From: Bacillota bacterium
Lineage (GTDB): Bacteria > Bacillota > Clostridia > Lachnospirales > Lachnospiraceae
NCBI GenBank assembly: GCA_023460575.1
Contig: JAEWPQ010000297.1
Coordinates: 19,876-83,875, forward strand
Reading direction: 5' to 3'
DNA: 64,000 nt
Positions 50,321 to 58,270 of the stretch are shown here, one piece after another (positions within the stretch are counted from its first letter, which is position 1; each line of letters begins with the position of its first letter). The notes beneath the pieces were generated by a model. That model was not told the DNA's origin and did not search any database. It saw only the letters and a list, made by a program, of their open reading frames with translations. A program made the translations under genes and the position numbers.

Positions 50321-50475
50321 TATTTTACCTTTTTGAACATATTAGCTTCTTTTGGAAAATCTGGTTGATGAAACATCCACGCACATGACGTATTTGCTGT
50401 TTGTCTAACTAGTAAAAGTGCCAGCATATTAATAATTCCCAAAATTTTTTGATAAATTAAAATCTCAGTTTTCAT
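50320..50475 (-). CDS. agrD: AgrD-type autoinducing peptide precursor (51 aa)
   Basis: Too short for ordinary ORF lists; I translated it by hand. ATG at 50475 with AAAGGAGAT upstream, TAA overlapping the agrB start. Three parts are visible. Residues 1-28 form an amphipathic, hydrophobic leader (ILGIINMLALLLV). The core TSCAWMF (residues 29-35) has a single Cys at 31 and Phe at 35, which would give a five-residue thiolactone ring. The acidic tail starts HQPDFPKEA, like the PxxPKEL tail of staphylococcal AgrD. Product: a secreted cyclic peptide (AIP) sensed by AgrC. The exact N-terminal cut (ring alone, or with a short tail such as TS- or NTS-) cannot be read from sequence. Confidence 0.88.
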   Translation of the reverse strand: MKTEILIYQKILGIINMLALLLVRQTANTSCAWMFHQPDFPKEANMFKKVK

Positions 50476-50616
50476 TTCAATATATCTCCTTTTTTATTCT
50501 TTTATAATACAATTTTTAATATTATAAAATATTCTTTATGTTTCATATTTTACATTCTATCTTGTTATCCAACAATATATGTGGCACTTTTTGCAATATT
50601 AAGTGACGTTTTTGCA
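50476..50616 (-). promoter_or_regulatory. agrD-agrB (and polyketide operon) promoter region with candidate LytTR/AgrA operator
   Basis: On the plus strand two direct repeats, GCACTTTTTGCA (50584-50595) and GACGTTTTTGCA (50605-50616), share TTTTTGCA and are spaced exactly 21 bp, two helical turns, as expected for an AgrA/LytTR dimer. About 57 bp downstream on the minus strand is a perfect TATAAT (50521-50526) with a poor -35 (AATATG), which suits an activator-dependent promoter. The agrD ribosome site and ATG follow. I see no other promoter between here and the left edge of the window, so this may drive the whole operon. Predicted by eye only. Confidence 0.55.
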
Positions 50617-50653
50617 TAAAAAAAAGGCAATTCACGTTTAGCGTCAACTACCT
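50617..50653 (-). terminator. hairpin terminator after agrC (possibly bidirectional)
   Basis: On the minus strand AGGTAGTTGACG pairs with CGTGAATTGCCT across a five-base loop (one mismatch, two G-T pairs), followed by eight T. On the plus strand the same stem is followed by seven T, so it may work both ways. It separates agrA-agrC from agrD-agrB and sits just before the operator repeats. Confidence 0.75.
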
Positions 50654-50673
50654 ATTTTTTTGATTACAATACC

Positions 50674-51987
50674 TTATGCGGATAATAATACTACTGCTTG
50701 AAATTCTTTATCTTTTATAAAAAATTTTAAATAACCATTATATTTTTTAACTGTTGATTCTACACTTTTAATTCCTATTCCATGTATACCGCTATCTTTT
50801 TTCGTTGTCAAAAACCCTTCTTCAGTTCTGCACAATTCCCCTGTAAACATATTGATAATTTTAATTACGCAGAAATTGCCTCCATTTTGCATAAAGATTC
50901 TTATTTTTACACTTTTATTATATTCACAACCAGATGCTGCCCTAATTGCATTATCAAGAAGATTTCCCAGTATGGTAATTAAATCAGAATGTGTTACATT
51001 TCCCAAGTTTACCCCTGGTTCTACATACGCATCAAAATTTATCTCCAGTTTTTCTGCCCATAAACCTTTTTCAGTTAATAATGCATTCAAAACAGGAGTA
51101 TCACAATATAATTTTATCTCATTATTCTCTAATTCAACATTTAGTTCTTTTACTATATCTAGTATATTTTCATTTTTATAATCTTTTGCTAATTCTCCAA
51201 TAACTTTTAAATAATTACTGGTATTATGTATAAATGCTTTATGCTCTTCATTCATTTTTGAAATCTGCATGTAATATTTTAGCTCAGCATCCTTTTTTAT
51301 TATGATTGATTGCTGCTGCAGACCTTTATCAACTTCTTTTTCATATATATTAAATGCATGAAACATTAAAACATTACCAATTAGCATTAAGATAAAACAT
51401 AGCAGCATCATAACTTTTATCAAAATATTGCCAGAAAAATCTACGCCTGAATAATACGTTACTAACATGATACCTAAACTTGCTAACGGCAAGCATAAAT
51501 ACATTAAAAATATTTTCCCAGACATTCTGCTTTTCGATTTATTCGACAACTGCTTAAATAAATTAAAAAACATATAAGTTAACAATTTCATTGCCAATAG
51601 CTGCCACGTTATATTTGACAGTTCCGTATAACTGATCTGCTGCAAAAAATAGGTTGGTAACTTCAGCAAGACAACAAATAGATATTCACAGCCAACCATC
51701 AATGAAACGGTAATGACGAGATAAAACAATCGATTTCCAGTATTAGTATCAAAGAGCAATGTAACATAAAACCACAATATCATGGGAAAGAAAAATAAAT
51801 TTATATATGCATTTCCCAATTGATTAATAATAAATAATAAGACTATCACAATTATACTGCATGAAATAATTTTCAAATGACTGTTTACTTTTTTTCTAAT
51901 ATAAAAAAAATTATTATAAAAATCAAATACCATATAAACTTCTGCTATGCATCCTGTAAATAATATAAAATTATCTAATAACTCCAT
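50674..51987 (-). CDS. agrC: AgrC-type sensor histidine kinase (GHKL)
   Basis: 437 residues. The N-terminal 200 residues hold six or seven hydrophobic segments forming the peptide-sensing membrane part. A coiled linker follows, then the phosphoacceptor His in FIHNTSNYL (about residue 255; the usual Arg-His-Asp is replaced by Ile-His-Asn), the N box LGNLLDNAIRAA and the G box GIHGIGIKS of GHKL kinases. It should detect the AIP and phosphorylate AgrA. It starts 15 bp after agrA, so the two form one unit ending at the hairpin at 50617-50653. The order agrA-agrC then agrD-agrB differs from the classical agrBDCA. Confidence 0.92.
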   Translation of the reverse strand: MELLDNFILFTGCIAEVYMVFDFYNNFFYIRKKVNSHLKIISCSIIVIVLLFIINQLGNAYINLFFFPMILWFYVTLLFDTNTGNRLFYLVITVSLMVGCEYLFVVLLKLPTYFLQQISYTELSNITWQLLAMKLLTYMFFNLFKQLSNKSKSRMSGKIFLMYLCLPLASLGIMLVTYYSGVDFSGNILIKVMMLLCFILMLIGNVLMFHAFNIYEKEVDKGLQQQSIIIKKDAELKYYMQISKMNEEHKAFIHNTSNYLKVIGELAKDYKNENILDIVKELNVELENNEIKLYCDTPVLNALLTEKGLWAEKLEINFDAYVEPGVNLGNVTHSDLITILGNLLDNAIRAASGCEYNKSVKIRIFMQNGGNFCVIKIINMFTGELCRTEEGFLTTKKDSGIHGIGIKSVESTVKKYNGYLKFFIKDKEFQAVVLLSA

Positions 51988-52002
51988 CTTTCTCTCCGTT
52001 GA

Positions 52003-52743
52003 CTAATATTTTTCAGCTAAAGCCTTTATGAATTCTTCTCGAAACGTTTTTTCCTTAGATCTGGAAATCGTTAATTTTGTTCCATTAATCAACTCTAGTT
52101 CTGATGATGTTATTTTAATAATATACTTCAAATTCACAATATAACTATTATGTGCATACGCAAAGCCAAAATCTTTTAATTTATTAAATAGACTTTTCAC
52201 ATTCTCTTTTGACGTTAACTTTCCTTCGAATTTGTATTCTTTTATATCCGGATATATATAGATATAACTTCCTCTTTTTGCTATTGCTATATATAAAATA
52301 TCACTGGGTCTTAATTTCACTAAATTTAAATGATTGTTTCCTAAAATATATGGCTCTACTTTTTTACTTATCATTTCCTTGATAATAATCTTCATCTCAG
52401 ATTGTATATGTTCGTCTGTATACTCTTTTAAAAGATACCGAAAAGGTGCTGCTTCAAACGATTTTACTGTAGGCATACATACCCCAGAGCAAAATACCAG
52501 GGTGGTCGTTGGAAACACTTTTCTAAATGCCTTTGCCGTTTCATTCCCATCCATTTTCTTCATCTGCATATCCAGAATCAATAAATCACAACTAATGGCA
52601 TCTTTTAAGTAGTCAATAAATTCTTCTCCGGAAGAAAATTCATAAAACTTAACTTTCTCCCTCCTTAATCCAGCGTTAATTATTACACGTTTCAAATACT
52701 GAATAACTTTCTCTTCATCATCACAAATTGCTATATTATACAT
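52003..52743 (-). CDS. agrA: AgrA-type LytTR response regulator
   Basis: 246 residues. Receiver domain 1-125 with acidic pair D8/D9 and phosphoacceptor D58 in LLILDMQM, followed by a LytTR DNA-binding domain (about 140-246) with DILYIAIAKRGSYIYIY and the family motif FAYAHNSYIVNLKYI. LytTR proteins bind pairs of short direct repeats about two helical turns apart; such a pair lies upstream of agrD. Start at 52743 preceded by AAGGGGGTATCT. It is predicted to activate agrD-agrB and the polyketide genes behind them. No other regulator gene of the cluster is seen in this window. Confidence 0.93.
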   Translation of the reverse strand: MYNIAICDDEEKVIQYLKRVIINAGLRREKVKFYEFSSGEEFIDYLKDAISCDLLILDMQMKKMDGNETAKAFRKVFPTTTLVFCSGVCMPTVKSFEAAPFRYLLKEYTDEHIQSEMKIIIKEMISKKVEPYILGNNHLNLVKLRPSDILYIAIAKRGSYIYIYPDIKEYKFEGKLTSKENVKSLFNKLKDFGFAYAHNSYIVNLKYIIKITSSELELINGTKLTISRSKEKTFREEFIKALAEKY

Positions 52744-52886
52744 AGATACCCCCTTAAATCCCTAATGCAATAGCTTGTTAAGGTACGAGCTTTCCCCTAC
52801 CACTAACTGCTATTATTTGAATGCTTAAAATATTTTACATCACGCATGAATTATATCATATTTTTATAAAAAATAGAATTAAGATG
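52744..52886 (-). promoter_or_regulatory. candidate promoter and leader of agrA-agrC
   Basis: The gap between the recombinase genes and agrA contains, on the minus strand, an extended -10 TGATATAAT (TATAAT at 52850-52855) with only a weak -35 (TTCTAT at 52873-52878). About 100 nt of leader follows before the agrA start; I see no riboswitch or ORF in it. Confidence 0.5.
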
Positions 52887-52914
52887 ACAAAAAAGAAGAA
52901 GATGCTAAAGCACC
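52887..52914 (+). terminator. weak hairpin with pyrimidine tract in the agrA upstream gap
   Basis: GGTGC-TTTA-GCATC on the minus strand followed by TTCTTCTTTTTT. It lies just beyond the 3' end of the recombinase operon (stop at 52931), so it could terminate that minus-strand transcript; on the plus strand there is no T tract. I list it as uncertain in strength. The stem is only five pairs, including one G-T. Confidence 0.3.
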
Positions 52915-52930
52915 CTCTCCCTGCTAATAA

Positions 52931-54535
52931 TTAACTTTTTTCTTCACTTATTATTGCTGTAAAGTCCATAAATCTCCACTTAACCTTAATCTCTTTTTCC
53001 GAATATATCTCAACTCTTTCAATCATTTCTTTCAGTTCCCGTTTCATAAATGACTTCTTATCACGGAACTTAATGACTATATCTGATAATTCCTGTTCCC
53101 ATCTTTCCTGTTCATTTTTATCTCCAATCCCATTACAAATCTTAAGTTTCTTTTCCTTCATTTCATCTATCTTCATATTTGTTTGTGTCTTCTGTAGTAT
53201 ATACGCTTCTCTGGAAATCTTCCCATCTTTGTATCTCTCATGTAATCCCAACGTAGATTGACGAAGCATCATAATTTTTTTTTCCACATCCTCTGCCGTC
53301 ATTTCTGTCTTATGTTTCTGGATTAGCTTTCCCTTGCTTTGTTTCACAAATGTTTCTATGTCAATCAGAGTTTCTATATATTTTGCAATCAAAGTAATTA
53401 AAGAATCATTTACTGACTGAACCATTATCCTAGAATCCATACACCCATCATTTACATCATAAATCTGACGGGTACAATAAAAATACGGATTTATCGTTGT
53501 ATTTGTTTTTTGCAGTAAACGTCCACAATGAGGACAATAGCAAAATCCTTGTCTGCGATTGTTTCCCAATGGAATGCCATTTCTTTCTTTTAATGGCAAA
53601 ATCTCTTCGTTTACTTTTAAAAAAACTTCTTTTGGAACAATTCCTTCATGGGTATTCTCTACTATGATCCAATCTTTTCTATCCACCCTAATGTTATCAG
53701 ATTTAGCTGCTTTTGTAGTCACTCTTATATTTCCAACCATATCTCCTGCGTAACGCTGGTCCCTAAGTATTTTCATTACTTTTGCAGCAGTCCACATTGT
53801 CATATGATCGACTTTATAACTGCGAAAATCTGATTTGTTCTTATACCAGGCAGGTGTCATAATTTGCTTTTTGTTCAACAACTTTGCTATTTGAACACTA
53901 TTCTTTCCATCTAATGCATAATTAAATACCATACGCACAATAAATGCTGTTTCTCCATCAATTTCAAGCTTATGAAGATTTTCTTTGCTTTTCTTATAGC
54001 CGAAGATGGCATTGGCACTGATAAACTCACCTCTCTTCTGTCTTGTAATAATACCACTCTTTACCTTTTTTGATAAGTCTTTCACGTAGTAATCATTAAT
54101 CAGATTTTTGATTGTAATATCGATTCCATCCGTTGTCGTAAACACGTTATTACTGTCATAACCATCATTGATCGAAATCACACGAATTTTCAAATCTGGA
54201 AATATCTCTTCCAAATATCTCCCAACACCAAGAAAGTTACGTCCAAGTCTGGAATAATCTTTGAGAATAATGGTATCAACCCTGCCCATCTTTGCATCTT
54301 CAAACATCTGTTGAAATCCAGGTCTCTCAAAGTTTGTACCTGTAAATCCATCATCACAGTATTCCGTAATATTGCAGCAAGAGAATTCTTTTCTGTGCTT
54401 AATAAAGTTATCTATGAGCTTTCTTTGATTGGATATACTGACACTTTCTACGTTTTGATTATTACTTTTAGAAGTGTCCACATCTTCCTGTGATAATCTC
54501 AAATAAGAAGCTATATTCTTACTTGTTATAACCAT
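52931..54535 (-). CDS. large serine recombinase (third of three)
   Basis: 534 residues from the ATG at 54535, which has AAAGGAGG ten nt upstream; a longer frame opens at 54559. N-terminal resolvase domain with nucleophile Ser15 in SYLRLSQED and KDYSRLGRN; recombinase domain (FGYKKSKENLHKL, IVRMVFNYALDGK); zinc ribbon CYCPHCGRLLQK ... FYCTR; C-terminal coiled coil and a basic end. Such TnpX/phiC31-type enzymes insert and excise elements at short att sites. It overlaps the second recombinase by 17 bp. The 188-bp gap after it leads to agrA, so the trio forms the island edge. All catalytic features appear intact. Confidence 0.95.
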   Translation of the reverse strand: MVITSKNIASYLRLSQEDVDTSKSNNQNVESVSISNQRKLIDNFIKHRKEFSCCNITEYCDDGFTGTNFERPGFQQMFEDAKMGRVDTIILKDYSRLGRNFLGVGRYLEEIFPDLKIRVISINDGYDSNNVFTTTDGIDITIKNLINDYYVKDLSKKVKSGIITRQKRGEFISANAIFGYKKSKENLHKLEIDGETAFIVRMVFNYALDGKNSVQIAKLLNKKQIMTPAWYKNKSDFRSYKVDHMTMWTAAKVMKILRDQRYAGDMVGNIRVTTKAAKSDNIRVDRKDWIIVENTHEGIVPKEVFLKVNEEILPLKERNGIPLGNNRRQGFCYCPHCGRLLQKTNTTINPYFYCTRQIYDVNDGCMDSRIMVQSVNDSLITLIAKYIETLIDIETFVKQSKGKLIQKHKTEMTAEDVEKKIMMLRQSTLGLHERYKDGKISREAYILQKTQTNMKIDEMKEKKLKICNGIGDKNEQERWEQELSDIVIKFRDKKSFMKRELKEMIERVEIYSEKEIKVKWRFMDFTAIISEEKS

Positions 54536-56213
54536 CTGTTTCAAACCTCCTTTGCTCATTTATCTTTATTATTGCTGCAAATTCATCCATACAATTAAAT
54601 GTAATTTTTATGTGGGTTGCATCTGTTACATCAATTCTGCTGATAAATGTTTCTACCATTTCTCGATTTAATATTATATACTTAGAAAATTTCTTAATCT
54701 TCTTTCCCCAGTCCTTATTACCAGTAAAATCTTTCTTGTAAGAATCTGCAAATCTATACAAGTCTTTCAGCTGTATGTCATAAGATTTAATTCTGCTATC
54801 ATATTCTTCTGATATGAATGTGTATTCTTCTATATTAAGCAACTTCTTCTCATAATCTTCATATAATCCACCTGCAAGCTTTACATATCTTAGTCTTTCT
54901 TCCTGTAATACTGATATTTTCTGAAGATATTCTTCCAGCTTTTTCTTTGCTTTTTGAGTTGTATTCATTTCCTGTATCATTTTTTCTGCTCCGCTAAAAA
55001 GCTTTATGTGATACTGAATCGCATCAAAAACTACCTTCTCTATCTCTTTTTTCTTAATTGATTTCAAAGAGCAGCATTTTCCAGCTGTTTCATTATATAA
55101 CCTGCAGCGATAATATTGATGTACCGCTACTTTACTTATACTCTTACCAATCTCCATTGCTCTGCCACAATCCGCACAAAATATCTTTTTTCTAAAGAAG
55201 TTCTCAGTTTCAACGTTACTTGCTAAATTTTGGCCGCTATACTTCTCTTTTCTGACTTTGATAATTGTTTGTACCAACTCAAATATTTCTTTATCAATGA
55301 TCGCCTCATGCGTGTTCTCTACAATAATCCATTCATTTTCTGGAGTTATATGCTTCTTTTCATGCATACTGAGTGATTGTCTGTATCTCCCTTGCACCAT
55401 ATGTCCAATATACATTTTATTGGTCAATATTTGACGAATAGTTCCTTTTTTCCAGGGCATTTCTCTATACTTATCAGCTCTTACAAGTCCTTTTGCATAG
55501 CGGTAAGCAAAAGGTGATAGAATTCCCTCCTCATTTAGCTCAATTGCTATTGCACCATCACTCATACCGTCCACTTTTTCTTGAAAGATCCTGCGGATAA
55601 CAGGAGCAGTCTCTATATCAACTACTAATTTATTTCTGTCCTTTTCATTCTTTCGATAACCATACGTTGTAAGTCCTCCTATAAAATCTCCCGACATTTG
55701 TTTTACCCGAAATGCAGAGGTGAGCTTTTTGGATAAGTCCTTAGAATACTGTTCATTCATAATATTCTTAAGCGGTACTGATATTCCATCTTTCATGCAG
55801 GAAAAATCCGCACTATCATAATGATCATTTACCGATATAAATCTTATTCCATAAGCAGGAAATATTGACTCCATATAAGCACCCGCACTAAGATAATTTC
55901 TCCCTAGTCTTGATCCGTCTTTTACAACTATTGTGTTAAATTTTTTTAACTTCATGTCTTCAATCATTTTACTAAATGCTGGTCTTTCGAAATTTACACC
56001 TGTAAATCCATTATCTGAATACACCTTGTAAAGTAACATATCCTTGGATTTGTGTACATATTCCTCCAGCATACAAATCTGAATAGTAAGAGATTCCTGA
56101 TCCTCCAGCGATTTTCTTACATATATGGCTGCAACTGCCTGATCTTCTGTATAATTTTCTACAACTGCATTTTCAATATCTAATACATCACGTACATATC
56201 TAGCCATTGGCAA
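54519..56213 (-). CDS. large serine recombinase (second of three)
   Basis: 564 residues. It has about 27 extra residues before the resolvase core; the nucleophile is Ser35 in IYVRKSLED, followed by KDGSRLGRNYLSAGAYM and NDHYDSADFSC. Recombinase domain (FIGGLTTYGYRKNEKD), zinc ribbon (CADCGRAME ... YYRCRLYN) and a long coiled coil (about 440-510) follow. It overlaps the first recombinase by 14 bp and the third by 17 bp, so the three are made as one transcript. It is clearly diverged from its neighbours in the N-terminus, so the three are not recent copies. Multi-recombinase sets may share the work of integration and excision, or one may serve as a directionality helper. Confidence 0.95.
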   Translation of the reverse strand: MPMARYVRDVLDIENAVVENYTEDQAVAAIYVRKSLEDQESLTIQICMLEEYVHKSKDMLLYKVYSDNGFTGVNFERPAFSKMIEDMKLKKFNTIVVKDGSRLGRNYLSAGAYMESIFPAYGIRFISVNDHYDSADFSCMKDGISVPLKNIMNEQYSKDLSKKLTSAFRVKQMSGDFIGGLTTYGYRKNEKDRNKLVVDIETAPVIRRIFQEKVDGMSDGAIAIELNEEGILSPFAYRYAKGLVRADKYREMPWKKGTIRQILTNKMYIGHMVQGRYRQSLSMHEKKHITPENEWIIVENTHEAIIDKEIFELVQTIIKVRKEKYSGQNLASNVETENFFRKKIFCADCGRAMEIGKSISKVAVHQYYRCRLYNETAGKCCSLKSIKKKEIEKVVFDAIQYHIKLFSGAEKMIQEMNTTQKAKKKLEEYLQKISVLQEERLRYVKLAGGLYEDYEKKLLNIEEYTFISEEYDSRIKSYDIQLKDLYRFADSYKKDFTGNKDWGKKIKKFSKYIILNREMVETFISRIDVTDATHIKITFNCMDEFAAIIKINEQRRFETDGYNK

Positions 56214-57861
56214 TTTCCTTATTCCATTTCATTACTGATTTTACATCCTGTTTATCCTGAAATTTAAACCTTATATTTAAGCTTCCATCCTTATAAATAT
56301 AGATTCTGTCAATCAGTTGTGCTGCAATTTTTCTATTAATCTGTTGAACATTCAAATGATTTTTCAAGATAGTAACCCACTGTTTTATATTATCACTTCC
56401 ATTATGTATTTGATCAATTTCAAAACCAAGATGCTTAATTGCTTCCTCTGCTTCGTTAATTCTAAGTTGATATTCTTCTTTTAAGTAAATATATTCTTCC
56501 TTATCAATTACCTCTTCACGCAAGTCTTCATATAAAGATAGTTTCAATCTTTTGCACTTTTCAATTTCTGTTCTATTCCATTGTACACGCTCATCTAATT
56601 TTTCAACCTCAATGTTTTGAATATCCATTTTAGCTAAATTATCTAACAGAGCATCAGCATTTAATACAGCCCGAATATATTTTTGTAATAATTCAAGTAT
56701 GGTAGCTTCCAATTCATCTTCTTTTATCATATGTGATGAACACATATCTTTATTTATTTTATTAGATGAACAAATAAAATAAATATACTTCTTTCCATTA
56801 GGTCCAGGCACTGTCTTTCTAATCATACTATGTCTGCAATCACCACAGAATAACATTCCACTAAAAGGATACACTACCTTCTGGTTTGGTGCCGTTCTTG
56901 TATCTCTTTTCAATATTTCCTGTACACGTTCAAAATCAATTTTTTTAATAATAGCCTCATGTGCATTATCATTTCTTATCCATTCTGATTTATTTCTAAC
57001 TACAACATGTTCTGCCCTATAGGTTGGCTTTGAACGAATACCCTGAATCATATTGCCTATATAAACTTCATTTTTTAGAATTCTTGAGACTGTTTGAGCA
57101 CACCATAATGCTTTTTTATGTTTCTTAAAACTACACTGGTAATTAATTCCCTTCATCTTCTTATATTCCATTGGAGAGGGAATTGCAGCTGCATTCAGTC
57201 TTTCTGCTATCTGTATCTGGTTCATTCCTTCAAGTTTCCACTTAAAAATATCCTTAACAACCTTTGCTGCATAATCATCTATTACAATAGAATTCTTATT
57301 CAACTCCGACTTCCTATAACCAAATGTAGTAAATGCGCCCGTAAATTCACCCTTCTTTCTTTTGACATCAAGGTTTGAGCGAATCTTTACACTAATATCA
57401 CGGCTATATGCGTCATTTAGAAGATTTTTGAAAGGAATAATAATATCATCATCCATTGTCCCAGCATTGATAGAATCATATCCGTCATTCACTGAAATGA
57501 AGCGAATCCCCTGTTCTGGAAATACTTCCTGAACATATTCGCCAACCTTCAAATAGTTTCTTCCTACACGCGACAAATCCTTTACGAGCACGCAATTAAT
57601 TTTTTTTTCATTTATATCTTGTAATAATAGTTGGAATCCCGGTCTTGTGAAGTTAGTACCTGTATATCCGTCATCTTCACGGATTGCATGTACTGCTATT
57701 TCCGGATGGGAAATTAGAAACTGTTTTATCAGTTCCTTTTGATTTGATATGCTGTTACTCTCGTACTTATTTCCAGTATCAACGTCTCCGTCTTCTTTAC
57801 TAAGCCGTACGTAAATATCAGCAATATAAGATTTATTTTGATCCATTGTGATAACCCCCAT
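56200..57861 (-). CDS. large serine recombinase (first of three)
   Basis: 553 residues from the ATG at 57861; the ATG five codons later (57846) has a GGGGGT ribosome site and may be the true start. Nucleophile Ser21 in IYVRLSKEDGD; KDLSRVGRNYLKVGEYV; SVNDGYDSINA; recombinase domain GAFTTFGYRKSELNK; zinc ribbon CGDCRHSM ... YFICSSNK; C-terminal coiled coil. It is closest in style to TnpX / CcrB-type enzymes of Clostridia. Its upstream gap (57862-57944) contains a consensus TTGACA and short inverted repeats that could be promoter, operator or att sequence. Confidence 0.95.
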   Translation of the reverse strand: MGVITMDQNKSYIADIYVRLSKEDGDVDTGNKYESNSISNQKELIKQFLISHPEIAVHAIREDDGYTGTNFTRPGFQLLLQDINEKKINCVLVKDLSRVGRNYLKVGEYVQEVFPEQGIRFISVNDGYDSINAGTMDDDIIIPFKNLLNDAYSRDISVKIRSNLDVKRKKGEFTGAFTTFGYRKSELNKNSIVIDDYAAKVVKDIFKWKLEGMNQIQIAERLNAAAIPSPMEYKKMKGINYQCSFKKHKKALWCAQTVSRILKNEVYIGNMIQGIRSKPTYRAEHVVVRNKSEWIRNDNAHEAIIKKIDFERVQEILKRDTRTAPNQKVVYPFSGMLFCGDCRHSMIRKTVPGPNGKKYIYFICSSNKINKDMCSSHMIKEDELEATILELLQKYIRAVLNADALLDNLAKMDIQNIEVEKLDERVQWNRTEIEKCKRLKLSLYEDLREEVIDKEEYIYLKEEYQLRINEAEEAIKHLGFEIDQIHNGSDNIKQWVTILKNHLNVQQINRKIAAQLIDRIYIYKDGSLNIRFKFQDKQDVKSVMKWNKEIANG

Positions 57862-57944
57862 AGTCTTTCAAAGGAATATGGAAATCCCACATGGTTAATT
57901 CCTCTTTTATGTCAACATAACTTTTATGGAATTTCCAAGACTTT
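57862..57944 (-). promoter_or_regulatory. upstream region of the recombinase operon with inverted repeats
   Basis: It holds a 14-bp palindrome TTATGTCAACATAA (57907-57920) that contains a minus-strand TTGACA (57910-57915), and wider imperfect arms beginning AGTCTT at 57862 and, inverted, ending at 57942. No good -10 is seen at 17 bp. Integrase att sites often lie next to the recombinase gene, so this could also be an att or operator element. Confidence 0.35.
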
Positions 57945-58205
57945 TTAACTATTTATTATAATTCTTTCAAAACGCTGTTCAAACGTAACTTCCGTATCTT
58001 CATATTCAATCTTAACTGCCACATCCCCAACTTTAAAACAATATGGATTATGCAGACCTTCCACCAATTGTTTGATTCTCTCTTCCACAGGAAGGTTTTC
58101 ATCTATTGCAACTGTACGAATATCCACAAGAGTGTTTTTATCCACCGTTTGAATATCTGCATTTTTCATTTCTCTTATTATCTCATCTATTGATATATCA
58201 GCCAT
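57945..58205 (-). CDS. small DUF6870-like protein of mobile elements
   Basis: 86 residues, ATG at 58205 with GGAGGTGAT upstream. The blocks SIDEIIREMKNADIQTVDK, TLVDIRTVAI, ERIKQLVEGLHNPYCFKVGD and VAVKIEYEDTEVTFEQRFE resemble, from memory, the DUF6870 family of small soluble proteins found beside relaxase, integrase and recombinase genes of Clostridia. Function is unknown. Its place between the interrupted protease gene and the recombinases fits an island-borne gene. No membrane segment, signal or DNA-binding motif is evident. Confidence 0.6.
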   Translation of the reverse strand: MADISIDEIIREMKNADIQTVDKNTLVDIRTVAIDENLPVEERIKQLVEGLHNPYCFKVGDVAVKIEYEDTEVTFEQRFERIIINS

Positions 58206-58270
58206 CTAATCACCTCCATATATGAATAGATTATTCTGCAATGCTTTTCCATTATTACATGTTAATCTTC

